A DNA stretch of 64,000 nt from Urbifossiella sp046350095 (GTDB lineage: Bacteria > Planctomycetota > Planctomycetia > Gemmatales > Gemmataceae), in NCBI GenBank assembly GCA_046350095.1, contig JAXMBA010000003.1:1054001-1118000 (forward strand), written 5' to 3'. Positions 8,780 through 17,063 of this stretch are shown here, in pieces; within the stretch, counting starts at the first letter, position 1; each line of letters starts with the position of its first letter. The position numbers and the translations under genes are program-made. The notes under the pieces are model-generated. The model was given only the letters and a program-made list of their open reading frames with translations. It made no database searches and was not told where the DNA came from.

Positions 8780-9754
8780 TCAGCCGCCGATCCGGCAGGC
8801 CATCTCGTAGTACAGCGGGATGCCGACGAGGACGTTGAACGGGAAGGTGACGCCGAGCGAGCAGGTCAGGGAGAACGTCGGGTTGGCCTCGGGGAGGGTG
8901 AGGCGGACGGCCGGCGGGGCGGCGATGTAGCTGGCGCTGGCGGCCATCGCCCCCAGGACCGTGGTCCCGCCGACGGACAGCCCGGCCAGGTGCCCGAGCC
9001 CCACCCCCAGCGCGCCGTGTGCGACCGGCAGGACGACCGCGAACGCCAGCAGCCGCGGGCCGACCGCCCGGAGGTCCGCCAGCCGCTCCCCGGCCACCGC
9101 CCCCATGTGAAGGAGGAACAGCGCCAGGCTGCCGCGGAACACGGGGCCCTTCGTGTCGTAGAAGAGGGCCACGTCGCCCCAGTTCTTGTCCCCCATCACC
9201 AGCCCGACCACCAGCCCGCCGACCAGCAGTAGCAGGCCGCGCGAGGTGAACACCTCGTGGAGCGCCGCGGCCAGCCGCCGCTCGCCACCGCCGGACATCA
9301 GCCCGATGGCCAGGGCGATGTTGATGCCGGGGCTTTCGAGGATGGTGACGAGCGTGGGCATGAACCCCTCGGCCGGCGCCCCCTGGGCGGCGACGAACGA
9401 CTGGGCGGCGATGAACGTGACCGCCGACACCGACCCGTAGTGGGCCGCGACGCCGGCCGCGTCGGCCCCGCCGAGCCGGCAGAACCACCGCAGCGCCAGG
9501 TACGCCGTGACCGGCGTCAGGCAGCCGAGCATGAGCGTGACCGCGGCCGGCCCGGCGACGGCGGCGACCGGGGCGTGCGCCAGCTCGACCCCGCCCTTGA
9601 TGCCGATGGCGAACAGGAGGTACGCGGCCAGCAGGCCGAACGCGTCCTTCGGGAGCGACAGGTCGCCCTTGATGAGCCGGGCGGCCAGCCCGAGGACGAA
9701 GGCGAGCACGGCGGGCGAGAGCAGGTTGCCGACGAGGGCGCTGTCGTGGGTCAC
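8780..9754 (-). CDS. sbtA: SbtA-type sodium-dependent bicarbonate transporter
   Basis: 324 residues, almost entirely hydrophobic, with about ten membrane helices arranged as two similar halves. The opening (LLSPAVLAFVLGLAARLIKG) and the segment FAIGIKGGVEL are characteristic of the SbtA family (formerly DUF897), which in cyanobacteria imports bicarbonate with sodium. It starts at GTG 9754, overlapping the stop of the upstream gene by 4 bases, and is followed closely by a carbonic anhydrase. No separate SbtB-like PII protein is recognisable; the small upstream protein occupies that position. No carboxysome or Rubisco genes are in the window, so the bicarbonate may feed anaplerosis or pH balance. 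Confidence 0.85.
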   Translation of the reverse strand: MTHDSALVGNLLSPAVLAFVLGLAARLIKGDLSLPKDAFGLLAAYLLFAIGIKGGVELAHAPVAAVAGPAAVTLMLGCLTPVTAYLALRWFCRLGGADAAGVAAHYGSVSAVTFIAAQSFVAAQGAPAEGFMPTLVTILESPGINIALAIGLMSGGGERRLAAALHEVFTSRGLLLLVGGLVVGLVMGDKNWGDVALFYDTKGPVFRGSLALFLLHMGAVAGERLADLRAVGPRLLAFAVVLPVAHGALGVGLGHLAGLSVGGTTVLGAMAASASYIAAPPAVRLTLPEANPTFSLTCSLGVTFPFNVLVGIPLYYEMACRIGG

Positions 9755-10152
9755 GAAACCTCCGGGGCGGGGGGGGGAAGCAGGGTGTCGGGCGACGGCC
9801 CCCGCCAGTCGGCGGGGAGGAGCACGAGGAGCCCCTCACGGGGGCCGAGGCCGGCGGCGGCGGCGGCCACCGCGAGGGCCGGGTCGGGGACGAAGCAGCC
9901 GGCGTACTCGGCCGGGTCGGCGGCCGGGCCGTCGGCGGTGAGGATCAGCCGCACCCCGGCCGGCGGCGCGGCCGGGAGCCGCCCACGCAGGCCGATCACG
10001 ACCACCAGCGCGCCGCGGCGGACGTGCCGCAGGGCCGCGAGGTAGAAGCGGAGCTCGTGCTCGGTCCCGTACTCGGCCACGCTCACGCCGCCGGGCCGCA
10101 CGGGGGCGAGCCGGCGGGCGGGCGGCGTGGGGTGCGAGTGGGGCTCGGTCAT
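9751..10152 (-). CDS. conserved-context hypothetical protein, first gene of the bicarbonate operon
   Basis: 133 residues from ATG 10152; I do not recognise the family. It has a Pro/His-rich start, then alternating beta/alpha segments (GALVVVIGLRGRLP, VRLILTADGP, EGLLVLLPADW) suggestive of a small Rossmann-like or ferredoxin-like fold. There are no membrane segments and no signal peptide. The stop overlaps the SbtA start (GTGA), so translation is probably coupled. In cyanobacteria SbtA is followed by the PII-like regulator SbtB; this protein lacks recognisable PII T-loop features but could play an equivalent regulatory role. That is inference from position only. Confidence 0.6.
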   Translation of the reverse strand: MTEPHSHPTPPARRLAPVRPGGVSVAEYGTEHELRFYLAALRHVRRGALVVVIGLRGRLPAAPPAGVRLILTADGPAADPAEYAGCFVPDPALAVAAAAAGLGPREGLLVLLPADWRGPSPDTLLPPPAPEVS

Positions 10153-10170
10153 CGACGCTCGCGGGAAACG

Positions 10171-10214
10171 AAAAAAGGCCGGAGAACCATCCACCGAGGT
10201 GGAGTTCTCCGGCC
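10171..10214 (-). terminator. intrinsic terminator or attenuator in the leader of the bicarbonate operon
   Basis: On the minus strand an 11-bp perfect stem (10177-10187 with 10204-10214) continues, after a 2-base bulge, into a second short stem (10190-10195 with 10198-10203) and is followed by six T residues (10171-10176). It lies 18 bases before ATG 10152 and downstream of a good promoter candidate at 10325-10353. It could therefore end a roughly 150-nt leader RNA, or end read-through from the DUF2294 gene. Confidence 0.75.
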
Positions 10215-10324
10215 TATGTCCGGCCCGACGGGTCACGCCGGGGCGGCTGTCAGCTACGTATTGTGGGGCCGAGCGGGTGACCGACGGCTCGTGCCGCCCT
10301 CCCCCCACCCAACCACGTCAAGGA

Positions 10325-10353
10325 TTCATAACCGACGATCGGAGCCGGGTCAA
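10325..10353 (-). promoter_or_regulatory. sigma-70-like promoter upstream of the bicarbonate operon
   Basis: On the minus strand: -35 TTGACC (10348-10353), a 17-base spacer, -10 TATGAA (10325-10330). This is one of the best promoter matches in a GC-rich window. It overlaps the end of the DUF2294 gene and points towards the terminator hairpin and the SbtA operon. It was identified by eye only. Confidence 0.5.
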
Positions 10354-10730
10354 CGGCCGGTGCGCAATTTTTCGACCGGGTCCTCGGCCAGGGTGAAGAC
10401 GATGACCGACTCGCCGGTCCGGGTGCTGATGTCGGTGTGGAGGCTGAGGATGCGGACCCCCAGGATCGCCTGAACGGCCTGCTCCAGGAGGTCGCGGCCG
10501 TGCTCGATGAGCTCGACCCGGAGTTGCTTGATGAGGTCGCGGCCGCGGTGCGGGTCTTCCACCTGCGCGAGCCGCTGCTCGGCCGGGGTGAGTACCCCGC
10601 GGAGGCGGACCAGGGCCACGTCCTCCACCAGGAACGTCCGCACCTCCTGCGGCCCCCGACCCATGTAGTCGCGCTTGAAGCGGATGACCGCGGCGCTGAT
10701 TTCGGCCTCCAGTTCTCCCCGGGTTCGCAC
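10350..10730 (-). CDS. DUF2294 family protein
   Basis: 126 residues from GTG 10730. The pattern EAEISAAVIRFKRDYMGRGP, then VRTFLVEDVALVRLRGVLTP and a helical C-terminal half, matches the DUF2294 family as I know it, small cytoplasmic proteins without an established function. No membrane or signal segment is present. It is upstream of, and on the same strand as, the bicarbonate transport genes, but a promoter and a terminator hairpin separate them. It may be a neighbour rather than an operon member. Confidence 0.75.
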   Translation of the reverse strand: MRTRGELEAEISAAVIRFKRDYMGRGPQEVRTFLVEDVALVRLRGVLTPAEQRLAQVEDPHRGRDLIKQLRVELIEHGRDLLEQAVQAILGVRILSLHTDISTRTGESVIVFTLAEDPVEKLRTGR

Positions 10731-11308
10731 GCCACGCCCGCCGTCCCGGTCGGCACGCGGTTCGTGCCGGTTCCGCTGCTGTTATACGGCGCCGCCCCGA
10801 GTCATGTGGGGAACCGGAAGTCGGCCCCGGCGATGACCGCGGGCACGAGCTCGCTGCCTGCACCACCCCGCGGCACCCCGGCTGGTGGCGCAGGCAGCGA
10901 CCCGGAGCGCGCCTTCCCGCCGGTCGAGTCGGAGGTCGGCCTCGTGAGATTGAACCGGGGTCGATGAGGGTGGCGAAGTCGAGGTCCGGCCGGGCTGGCG
11001 TTTCCCGGGCGGAGCCGTCCCGTGTGTCCTACTATCCAGGTGGCCGGTGTGTGCCCCGACGGGAGCACCCTCCCAAGTCCCCGGCTTGCACGGATTCTGA
11101 TCAGTCCGGATCGCTCGGACGGCTCGTGGGACGTCGAGGAGGGCTGGCAAGCTCTGCCGACTGCGTCGGTCGCGACGCCCGCCGCGCCGCCGGTGCCGCG
11201 CAGTTCGACTCCACACAACCAGAGCCCACGGCCGATCCCACGCGGCTGGCTGGGGCACGGCACTTGCGAGTGTACGCCGCCCCGCACGCCGACTACACCC
11301 GAGCACGC
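10731..11308. other. intergenic region with one inverted repeat
   Basis: About 580 bases upstream of both the DUF2294 gene and the delta-60 protein gene. It contains a 10-bp inverted repeat (10853-10862 with 10891-10900) extended inward by ACCA/TGGT. No T tract follows it. I see no convincing gene or RNA here. Confidence 0.5.
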
Positions 11309-13519
11309 ATGACTTCGCGCACCCGCCTCGCCGTCGAGCTGCTCGACGCCCGCGTCGTCCCCGCCGTGGGCGGGCTCGACCCCACCTTCGGCACCGGCGG
11401 CGCCGCCACGGTCGTCGGCGTCCCCGTCGCCGACATGGCCGTACAAGCCGACGGCAAGGTCGTCACCGTCGGCACCGCCGGCGACAACATGGTCGTGACC
11501 CGGTTCAACGCCGACGGCACCCTCGACACCACGTTCAACGGCACCGGGCAGCGCGCCATCGACTTCGGCGGCGTGGACATCGCCCAGGCCGTGGCCGTCG
11601 GCCCCGACGGCTCCGTCGTCGTCGCCGGCGGGGCCGACGGGCCGGGCGGCTCCGACTTCGCCGTCGCCAAGCTCACCCCCACCGGCCAACCCGACGCGAC
11701 CTTTAACCCCGGCTCCGGCGGCCGCCTCGTGCTCGACCTCGGCGGAACCGACTTCGCCCAGGCCGTCGTCGTCCGGCCCGACGGCCGGATCGTCGTCGCC
11801 GGCGGCGGCGGGGCCGGCGCCGACTTCGCCGCCGTCCGCCTCACCGCCGCCGGCGGTCTGGACGGCACGTTCAACGGCGGCGGCATCCAGCTGGTCGACC
11901 TCGGCGGTGCCGACGGGGCCTTCGCGGCGGCGCTGCAGGCCGACGGCAAGATCGTCCTCGCCGGCACCACGGGGTCCGACATCGGCGTCGTCCGCCTTAC
12001 CGCGCTCGGCACCCTCGACGGCGGGTTCGGCACGGGCGGCGCGGTCGTGATCGACGCCGGCGGGTCCGACGCCGGCAACGCCGTGGCCGTGCAGGCGGAC
12101 GGCCGCATCGTCGTCGCCGGGAGCAACGGTACCGACCTGGTCGCGGCGCGGCTGCTGGCCCCGAACGGCGGCTTCGACCCGTCGTTCGGCACCGCCGGCC
12201 GCGTCGTCCTCGGCCTCGGCGCCGCCACGTCCGCGAACGCCGTCGTCGTCCAGGCCGACGGCAAGGTCGTGCTCGTCGGCGACGCCAACTCCGACATCTT
12301 CGCGCTCCGCCTCGACGCCGCCGGCCACCTCGACCCGGTGTTCGGCACGGGCGGCGCGACGCTGGTGGACCTGACCGCGGCCGACATCGGCTCGGCGGCG
12401 GGGCTGGCGCCGACGGGCGAACTCGTGATCGGCGGCGGGGCCGGCACCGACGGCGTGTTGGTGCAACTCCTCACGGCGCCGGCCGGGCCGGGAAACACAC
12501 TCACCGTCACGGGCCAGGGAGGTGGGCAGGCGCTGGTGTACACCGCCGACCGGGCGGCCGGGGCGTTCGGCACCGCGCCGACCGCGACCGTCGGCCCGCT
12601 CGGCGGTCTCGGCCTCCTCGGGCTCCGGGGCGCCAGCGGCGACGTGGACGGCGACGGCGTCCCCGACACGGTGCTCGTCAGCGGCCCCGGCACGGCGCTG
12701 CGGGTGGCCGTCGTCAGCGGCGCGACGGGGCAGCCGCTGGTGCAGCCGTTCGACCCGTTCGGCGGCGACTTTCAGGGCGGCGGGTACGTCGCCGCCGGCG
12801 ACCTGGACGGCGACGGCCGGGCCGAGTTCGTGGTGACCCCGGACCAGGGCGGCGGCCCGCGCGTCACCGTGTTCAGCCTCGCCGTCGGCTCCGCGGCCCC
12901 CGGCGTGCGGGCGAACTTCCTCGGCATCGACGACGCCAACTTCCGCGGCGGCGCCCGCGCCGCGCTCGGCGACGTGAACGGCGACGGCACGCCCGACGTG
13001 GTGGTCGCCGCCGGGTTCGGCGGCGGGCCGCGCACCGCCATCTTCGGCGGCGCCAGCGTCCTGGCCGGCGGGCCGGCGCGGCTCGTCGACGACTTCTTCG
13101 CCTTCCCCGGGGCCGACGCGGTGAACCTCCGCAACGGCAGCTTCGTGGCCGCCGGCGACGTGACCGGCGACGGGTTCGCCGACCTCGTGTTCGGCGGCGG
13201 CCCCGGCGGCGCCCCGCGGGTGTTCGTGCTGAGCGGGGCGCTGGTGAGTGCGGGTCAGGCGGACGCCGCGCAGGCGAGCCCGGTGGCGAACTTCTTCGTG
13301 GCCGGCGACGCCGCCGACCGCGGCGGCGTGCGCGTGGCCGTGGCCGACGCCGACGGCGACGGCATCGGCGACGTGGCGGTCGGCAGTGGCGCGGGCCGGC
13401 CGGCGCGGGTGCGGGTGTACTCGGGGGCGAGCCTCGGCGGCGGCGGCGAGCCGGCCGTGCTGCAAGACCTGGCGCCGTTCGGCGGCGCGTTCCTCTCGGA
13501 CGGCGTGTACGTCGGGTAG
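11309..13519 (+). CDS. secreted delta-60 repeat / FG-GAP beta-propeller protein
   Basis: 736 residues from ATG 11309. A short basic start leads into TRLAVELLDARVVPAV, the planctomycete N-terminal export-like motif. Residues about 25-390 hold delta-60 repeats (DPTFGTGG ... AVQADGKVV units, about seven). Residues about 410-736 hold five FG-GAP/VCBS-type units with DxDxDG loops (GDVDGDGVPD, GDLDGDGRAEF, GDVNGDGTPD, GDVTGDGFAD, DADGDGIGD), which probably bind calcium. I expect two beta-propeller blocks on the cell surface, a role in adhesion or matrix being inference. It converges with the next gene with only 11 bases between stops. Confidence 0.82.
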   Translation: MTSRTRLAVELLDARVVPAVGGLDPTFGTGGAATVVGVPVADMAVQADGKVVTVGTAGDNMVVTRFNADGTLDTTFNGTGQRAIDFGGVDIAQAVAVGPDGSVVVAGGADGPGGSDFAVAKLTPTGQPDATFNPGSGGRLVLDLGGTDFAQAVVVRPDGRIVVAGGGGAGADFAAVRLTAAGGLDGTFNGGGIQLVDLGGADGAFAAALQADGKIVLAGTTGSDIGVVRLTALGTLDGGFGTGGAVVIDAGGSDAGNAVAVQADGRIVVAGSNGTDLVAARLLAPNGGFDPSFGTAGRVVLGLGAATSANAVVVQADGKVVLVGDANSDIFALRLDAAGHLDPVFGTGGATLVDLTAADIGSAAGLAPTGELVIGGGAGTDGVLVQLLTAPAGPGNTLTVTGQGGGQALVYTADRAAGAFGTAPTATVGPLGGLGLLGLRGASGDVDGDGVPDTVLVSGPGTALRVAVVSGATGQPLVQPFDPFGGDFQGGGYVAAGDLDGDGRAEFVVTPDQGGGPRVTVFSLAVGSAAPGVRANFLGIDDANFRGGARAALGDVNGDGTPDVVVAAGFGGGPRTAIFGGASVLAGGPARLVDDFFAFPGADAVNLRNGSFVAAGDVTGDGFADLVFGGGPGGAPRVFVLSGALVSAGQADAAQASPVANFFVAGDAADRGGVRVAVADADGDGIGDVAVGSGAGRPARVRVYSGASLGGGGEPAVLQDLAPFGGAFLSDGVYVG

Positions 13520-13530
13520 CGCGTCCGCCG

Positions 13531-14928
13531 TCACGGCAGCGGCACGTTCGCCAACGTGAACGGCACCACGACCGGCACCACCCGCGGGCCGACGACCACG
13601 AGCCGCGCCGGCGTCGTCGGGTAACTCAGCTCCCACGCCACCGACTTGACCACGCCGTCGTCCGACACCCGCGGCGTCGGGCGCGTCGCCGCGGGCAACT
13701 CGCGGCCGGCGGTGTCGGTGGCGCGGACCGTGTACCCGGCCCCGACCGGCGCCGCCACGTCCGGCCACAGCGGCCCGTCCGGCTGCCGCCGCCGCAGCCG
13801 CTCCCACGGCGACGGCGCCTCGAGCTCCACCGTCAGCCGCACCCTGCCGGCGTGAGTGCCGATTTCGCGCACGGCCAGCCGGCCGCCGACGCCGACGCCC
13901 ACCCGGCCGGCCGCCACGTCCGGCAGCGCCGCCAACTCCTCGCCCGCGGCGGCGACCTCGCCGAACACCTCGCCCTCGAGCACGGACAGCACCCGCGCGT
14001 CGGCTGACCCTGGTCGGATGGGCACCGCGACCACCCGCGGGTTCGGCCGCGTCGCCGGCGGCTGAATTTCGATTGGCGGCAACGGCGCGATCAGCACGCG
14101 CCCCGCGGCGGGCGGCTCGAACGCGAACACCGGCGGCTGCGGCGGCGGGGCGTCGTGCCCGCGGGCGCCCGTGCGGCCGGTGTCGTCCACGACGCGGGTC
14201 AGGCGCACGCCGACGGCGCCCTCCCACTTCGCGCCGGGCAGCGGCGTCACGTCGAGGTACAGCGTGCGCTGCCCGTCGATCCGCCCGCCGGGGAAGTCGG
14301 GCGGCAGCGCCGTCACGCGCACGGCCCCGGTGCGGACCGCGGGCAACTCGGCGGAGCCGTCCACGAAGCGGACCGGCACGTCGGCGGGGCCGAGCGGCGG
14401 CGGCGGCGCGTAGTACGAGCGGTTCCGCGCCTGCGGCGGCGGCGCGGGAATCCCCACCTCCGCGTCGACCGCCTCGCGCAGCCCCGCGGCGCGGGCGAAC
14501 GCGGCGACCGCCTCCCACGGCGGCACCGCGCCCGTGTCGCACGTCACCGGCCGCGTCACGTCGGCGACGCCGGCCAGTTGCACCTCGGCGCCGGTGACGT
14601 CGCGCACCATCCCGACGGCGTCGCGGAGCGGGACGGCGTGCAGGCGCAGCCGCACGGGCGCGGCGCGGAGGCGGTTCGCGGAGTCGGCGGTGAGGCGGGC
14701 GCGGGCCAGCAGCGGCGCCGCGCGGCGGGCGACTTCGGGGTTGGGGCTCGCGGCGGCGGCTTCGAGCGCCGGCAGTGCGGCGGGGCCGAGGGCGGCGAGG
14801 GCGCGGGTGGCGGCCTCGCGCTCGGCGGGAACCGGGACGCCGAGGCGGCGGGCCAGGTCGGCGGGGTCCGCCGCGGGTGCCCCGGCCGCGATGCCGACCG
14901 CCCCGACCGCCGCCAGCCAGCGCCGCAT
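13531..14928 (-). CDS. secreted HEAT-repeat-like protein, function unknown
   Basis: 465 residues with a short signal peptide (MRRWLAAVGAVGIAAGAPAA). Residues 25-80 resemble HEAT repeats (EREAATRALAALGPAALPAL, ARRAAPLLARA). The stretch RLHAVPLRDAVGMVRDVTGA resembles a secretin/STN-type short domain. The rest is Pro-rich beta structure without recognised motifs. No catalytic signature is visible. It is a single gene, convergent with the delta-60 protein gene, and lies upstream of glpD in the same orientation but with a 144-base gap. I infer an extracytoplasmic structural or binding role. Confidence 0.65.
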   Translation of the reverse strand: MRRWLAAVGAVGIAAGAPAADPADLARRLGVPVPAEREAATRALAALGPAALPALEAAAASPNPEVARRAAPLLARARLTADSANRLRAAPVRLRLHAVPLRDAVGMVRDVTGAEVQLAGVADVTRPVTCDTGAVPPWEAVAAFARAAGLREAVDAEVGIPAPPPQARNRSYYAPPPPLGPADVPVRFVDGSAELPAVRTGAVRVTALPPDFPGGRIDGQRTLYLDVTPLPGAKWEGAVGVRLTRVVDDTGRTGARGHDAPPPQPPVFAFEPPAAGRVLIAPLPPIEIQPPATRPNPRVVAVPIRPGSADARVLSVLEGEVFGEVAAAGEELAALPDVAAGRVGVGVGGRLAVREIGTHAGRVRLTVELEAPSPWERLRRRQPDGPLWPDVAAPVGAGYTVRATDTAGRELPAATRPTPRVSDDGVVKSVAWELSYPTTPARLVVVGPRVVPVVVPFTLANVPLP

Positions 14929-15072
14929 GGTGTCGTCCCCGGGTGTGCGTCGATCGTACCCGCGGCGGCGGGGCGCGGTCCACGAGCGCGGCGTCGAATG
15001 GGGCGCGATTGGCGGCGGCGGGGCGCGACGGTTCGGGTTGTGCCGGTCGGGCGGGATGGGAAGTGTGGGCGA

Positions 15073-16551
15073 TCAGGCGCCGTGCAGCAGCGCCGCCACG
15101 CGCGGCCGCATCGCTTCGGTCGCGGCCGCGTTCAGCGCCCCCGCCCGCAGCCGGCGGTACAGCACGTCGTCGGCCGTGCGCGCCAGCTCGTGCCGCGCCG
15201 CCCACAGCACTTCGCCCGCGCGGTAGGGCAAATCCGGGTGCAGCCGTTCGCTCAACGCCGCGTCCGACTCCACGAGCGCCCGCACGGCCGACGAGTCGCT
15301 CCCGTACACGGCATACTCGTCGGTCGCCTCCACGTCCGCGGAACCGTGCAGGCGCAGCTCCGCGGTCGGGCACGGGCGGGGCGGCAGGTGCGCCAGCCGC
15401 GCCGCCGCGTCGACGCACTCCTCGGCCATCGCCCGGTACGTCGTCCACTTCCCGCCGGTGATCGTCACCAGCCCCGGCTGGTCGGTACGGATCACGTGGT
15501 CCCGCGACAGGCCCGCCGTGCTCGCCGCGTCGCCCTTCACCAGCGGCCGCACGCCGGCAAACGTCGCCAGCACGTCGGCCCGCGTCGGCGGCGCGGCGAG
15601 GTAGCGGCCCGCGGTTTCGAGAATGAAATCGACCTCGGCGTCGCTCGCGGTCGGGTCGGCCGGTGCCGCCGGGATCGGCACGTCGGTGGTGCCGACGACG
15701 GTGTGCCCGTGCCACGGGATGGCGAACAGCACGCGGCCGTCGGGCGTCTCGGGGATCAGCAGCGCGTGGTCCGTCGGCAGGAAGCGCCGCGGCAGCACGA
15801 CGTGGCTCCCCTGACTCGCCGCGACCATCGGCGCCGCCGCGGGGTCGGCGAGCTTCCGCACCGCGTCGCAGAACGGGCCGGCCGCGTTCACCACCACCCG
15901 CGCCGCGGCCCGCACCTCGGCGCCCGTCTCGGCGTCGTGAAAGATCAGCCCGCGCACGCGGCCCTGGTGCGACAGCAGTTCCGTCACCGGCGCGTGGTTC
16001 AGCACCACGGCGCCGCGGTCGGCGGCGGTACGGATCAGGGCGATCAAGAGCCGGGCGTCGTCGAACTGGCCGTCGTGGTAGAGGACGCCGCCGCGCAGGC
16101 CGTCGGTCCGGACCGTGGGAAGGAGGCGGGTCACGCCGCCGGCCGACAGCAGCTGCGACCGGCCGAACCGCTCGCGGCCGGCGAGCAGGTCGTAGGCCGT
16201 CAGGCCGGCGCCGTACTTCAACAGGTCGAACCGGCGGTAGCAGGGCAGCACGAAGCTCAGGTCGTGGACGAGGTGCGGGGCGTTGCGGCGGAGGCGGCCG
16301 CGCTCGCGCAGCGCGTCCGTCACGAGGCCGAGGTTCCCCTGGCGCAGGTAGCGGACGCCGCCGTGGACCAGCTTCGTGCTGCGGCTCGACGTGCCGCTGC
16401 CGAAGTCGGCGCGCTCCAGGAGCAGGACGGAGTAGCCGCGGGCGGCAGCATCAACAGCGACGCCCGCGCCGGTGGCCCCGCCGCCGACCACGACCACGTC
16501 CCAGGGGTCGCGGCGGTCGGCCGCGCGGGCGAGCATGTCGGCACGGGTCAT
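15073..16551 (-). CDS. glpD: aerobic glycerol-3-phosphate dehydrogenase (FAD)
   Basis: 492 residues. The N-terminal Rossmann fold VVVVGGGATGAGVAVDAA binds FAD, followed by the family motifs SSRSTKLVHGGVRYL and, later, ITGGKWTTYRAMAEE. The C-terminal helical domain is present, so the length is normal for GlpD. It oxidises sn-glycerol-3-phosphate to dihydroxyacetone phosphate and passes electrons to quinone at the cytoplasmic membrane. No glpK or glpF lies beside it. Upstream is a 7-bp inverted repeat (16621-16627 / 16639-16645) that might be an operator. Confidence 0.92.
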   Translation of the reverse strand: MTRADMLARAADRRDPWDVVVVGGGATGAGVAVDAAARGYSVLLLERADFGSGTSSRSTKLVHGGVRYLRQGNLGLVTDALRERGRLRRNAPHLVHDLSFVLPCYRRFDLLKYGAGLTAYDLLAGRERFGRSQLLSAGGVTRLLPTVRTDGLRGGVLYHDGQFDDARLLIALIRTAADRGAVVLNHAPVTELLSHQGRVRGLIFHDAETGAEVRAAARVVVNAAGPFCDAVRKLADPAAAPMVAASQGSHVVLPRRFLPTDHALLIPETPDGRVLFAIPWHGHTVVGTTDVPIPAAPADPTASDAEVDFILETAGRYLAAPPTRADVLATFAGVRPLVKGDAASTAGLSRDHVIRTDQPGLVTITGGKWTTYRAMAEECVDAAARLAHLPPRPCPTAELRLHGSADVEATDEYAVYGSDSSAVRALVESDAALSERLHPDLPYRAGEVLWAARHELARTADDVLYRRLRAGALNAAATEAMRPRVAALLHGA

Positions 16552-16620
16552 GGGGGAAGTGTAGCCGCCGGCCGACGCTCAGGTGGGGTTCATTGTGTGT
16601 ACCGGACCCCCCCGGGGGTC

Positions 16621-16645
16621 GTGGCACGAATTGAGTCTGTGCCAC
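16621..16645 (-). promoter_or_regulatory. inverted repeat upstream of glpD
   Basis: GTGGCAC, 11 bases, GTGCCAC: a perfect 7-bp palindrome about 70 bases before the glpD start. Six A residues lie beside it on the plus strand, which is the wrong arrangement for a terminator of either neighbouring gene. A repressor-binding site is possible; no regulator gene is nearby. Confidence 0.3.
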
Positions 16646-16666
16646 AAAAAAGTGTTGGATCGTCGC

Positions 16667-16909
16667 TCAGGCCGCAAGTTGTTCCGCGGCCAGGCCGGCG
16701 ATGGTGTCGGCCAGACTTCGGCCGATGCCGGGGAGCCGCGCGAGCGCCTTGGGGCCGGCGGCGGCGACCAGTTCGGCGACGGGGTCGGGGAGCGCCAGCA
16801 CGGCCATCGCCGCCTGCCGGAACGCCCGCACGCGGTAGAGGTTGTCGCCGGAGCGGGCCAGCTCGGCGGCGCGGGTGCGGAGCTCGCGGGCGATTTCGGC
16901 GTTGGTCAC
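16667..16909 (-). CDS. small helix-hairpin-helix DNA-binding protein (PolX N-terminal-like)
   Basis: 80 residues. I choose GTG 16909 because GGAGG lies 9 bases upstream, whereas the in-frame ATG at 16945 has no ribosome site. The sequence NAEIARELRTRAAELARSGD, then YRVRAFRQAA and the hairpin LARLPGIGRSLADTI, is the 8-kDa HhH domain that opens family X DNA polymerases, here standing alone without the polymerase and PHP domains. It probably binds DNA ends or gaps non-specifically. It is divergent from the ECF-WD40 gene. Confidence 0.75.
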   Translation of the reverse strand: MTNAEIARELRTRAAELARSGDNLYRVRAFRQAAMAVLALPDPVAELVAAAGPKALARLPGIGRSLADTIAGLAAEQLAA

Positions 16910-17063
16910 GGCGCGGCCTCCGGGCGGTGGAAGGAATACCACCATAGTATACGCGCGGACACAAGCTCGGTTGCGGCCGAATTCCGCGTTGGGCCGGGTT
17001 GTTGGCCCGGGTTAAATTCAAACTCGCGCGACTCCCGCACCCCCGACCGGACAGTGTACTCCC

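Noticed and set aside
10802..15715. A very long minus-strand open frame opposite the delta-60 protein and HEAT-like genes
   Set aside because: It is a GC-driven shadow with low-complexity Arg/Gly/Ala sequence; the plus-strand gene has clear repeats and the minus-strand gene at 13531-14928 uses another frame.
16639..16651. Hairpin followed by six A as a terminator
   Set aside because: The T run would precede the hairpin on the minus strand and is A on the plus strand, so it cannot be an intrinsic terminator in either direction.
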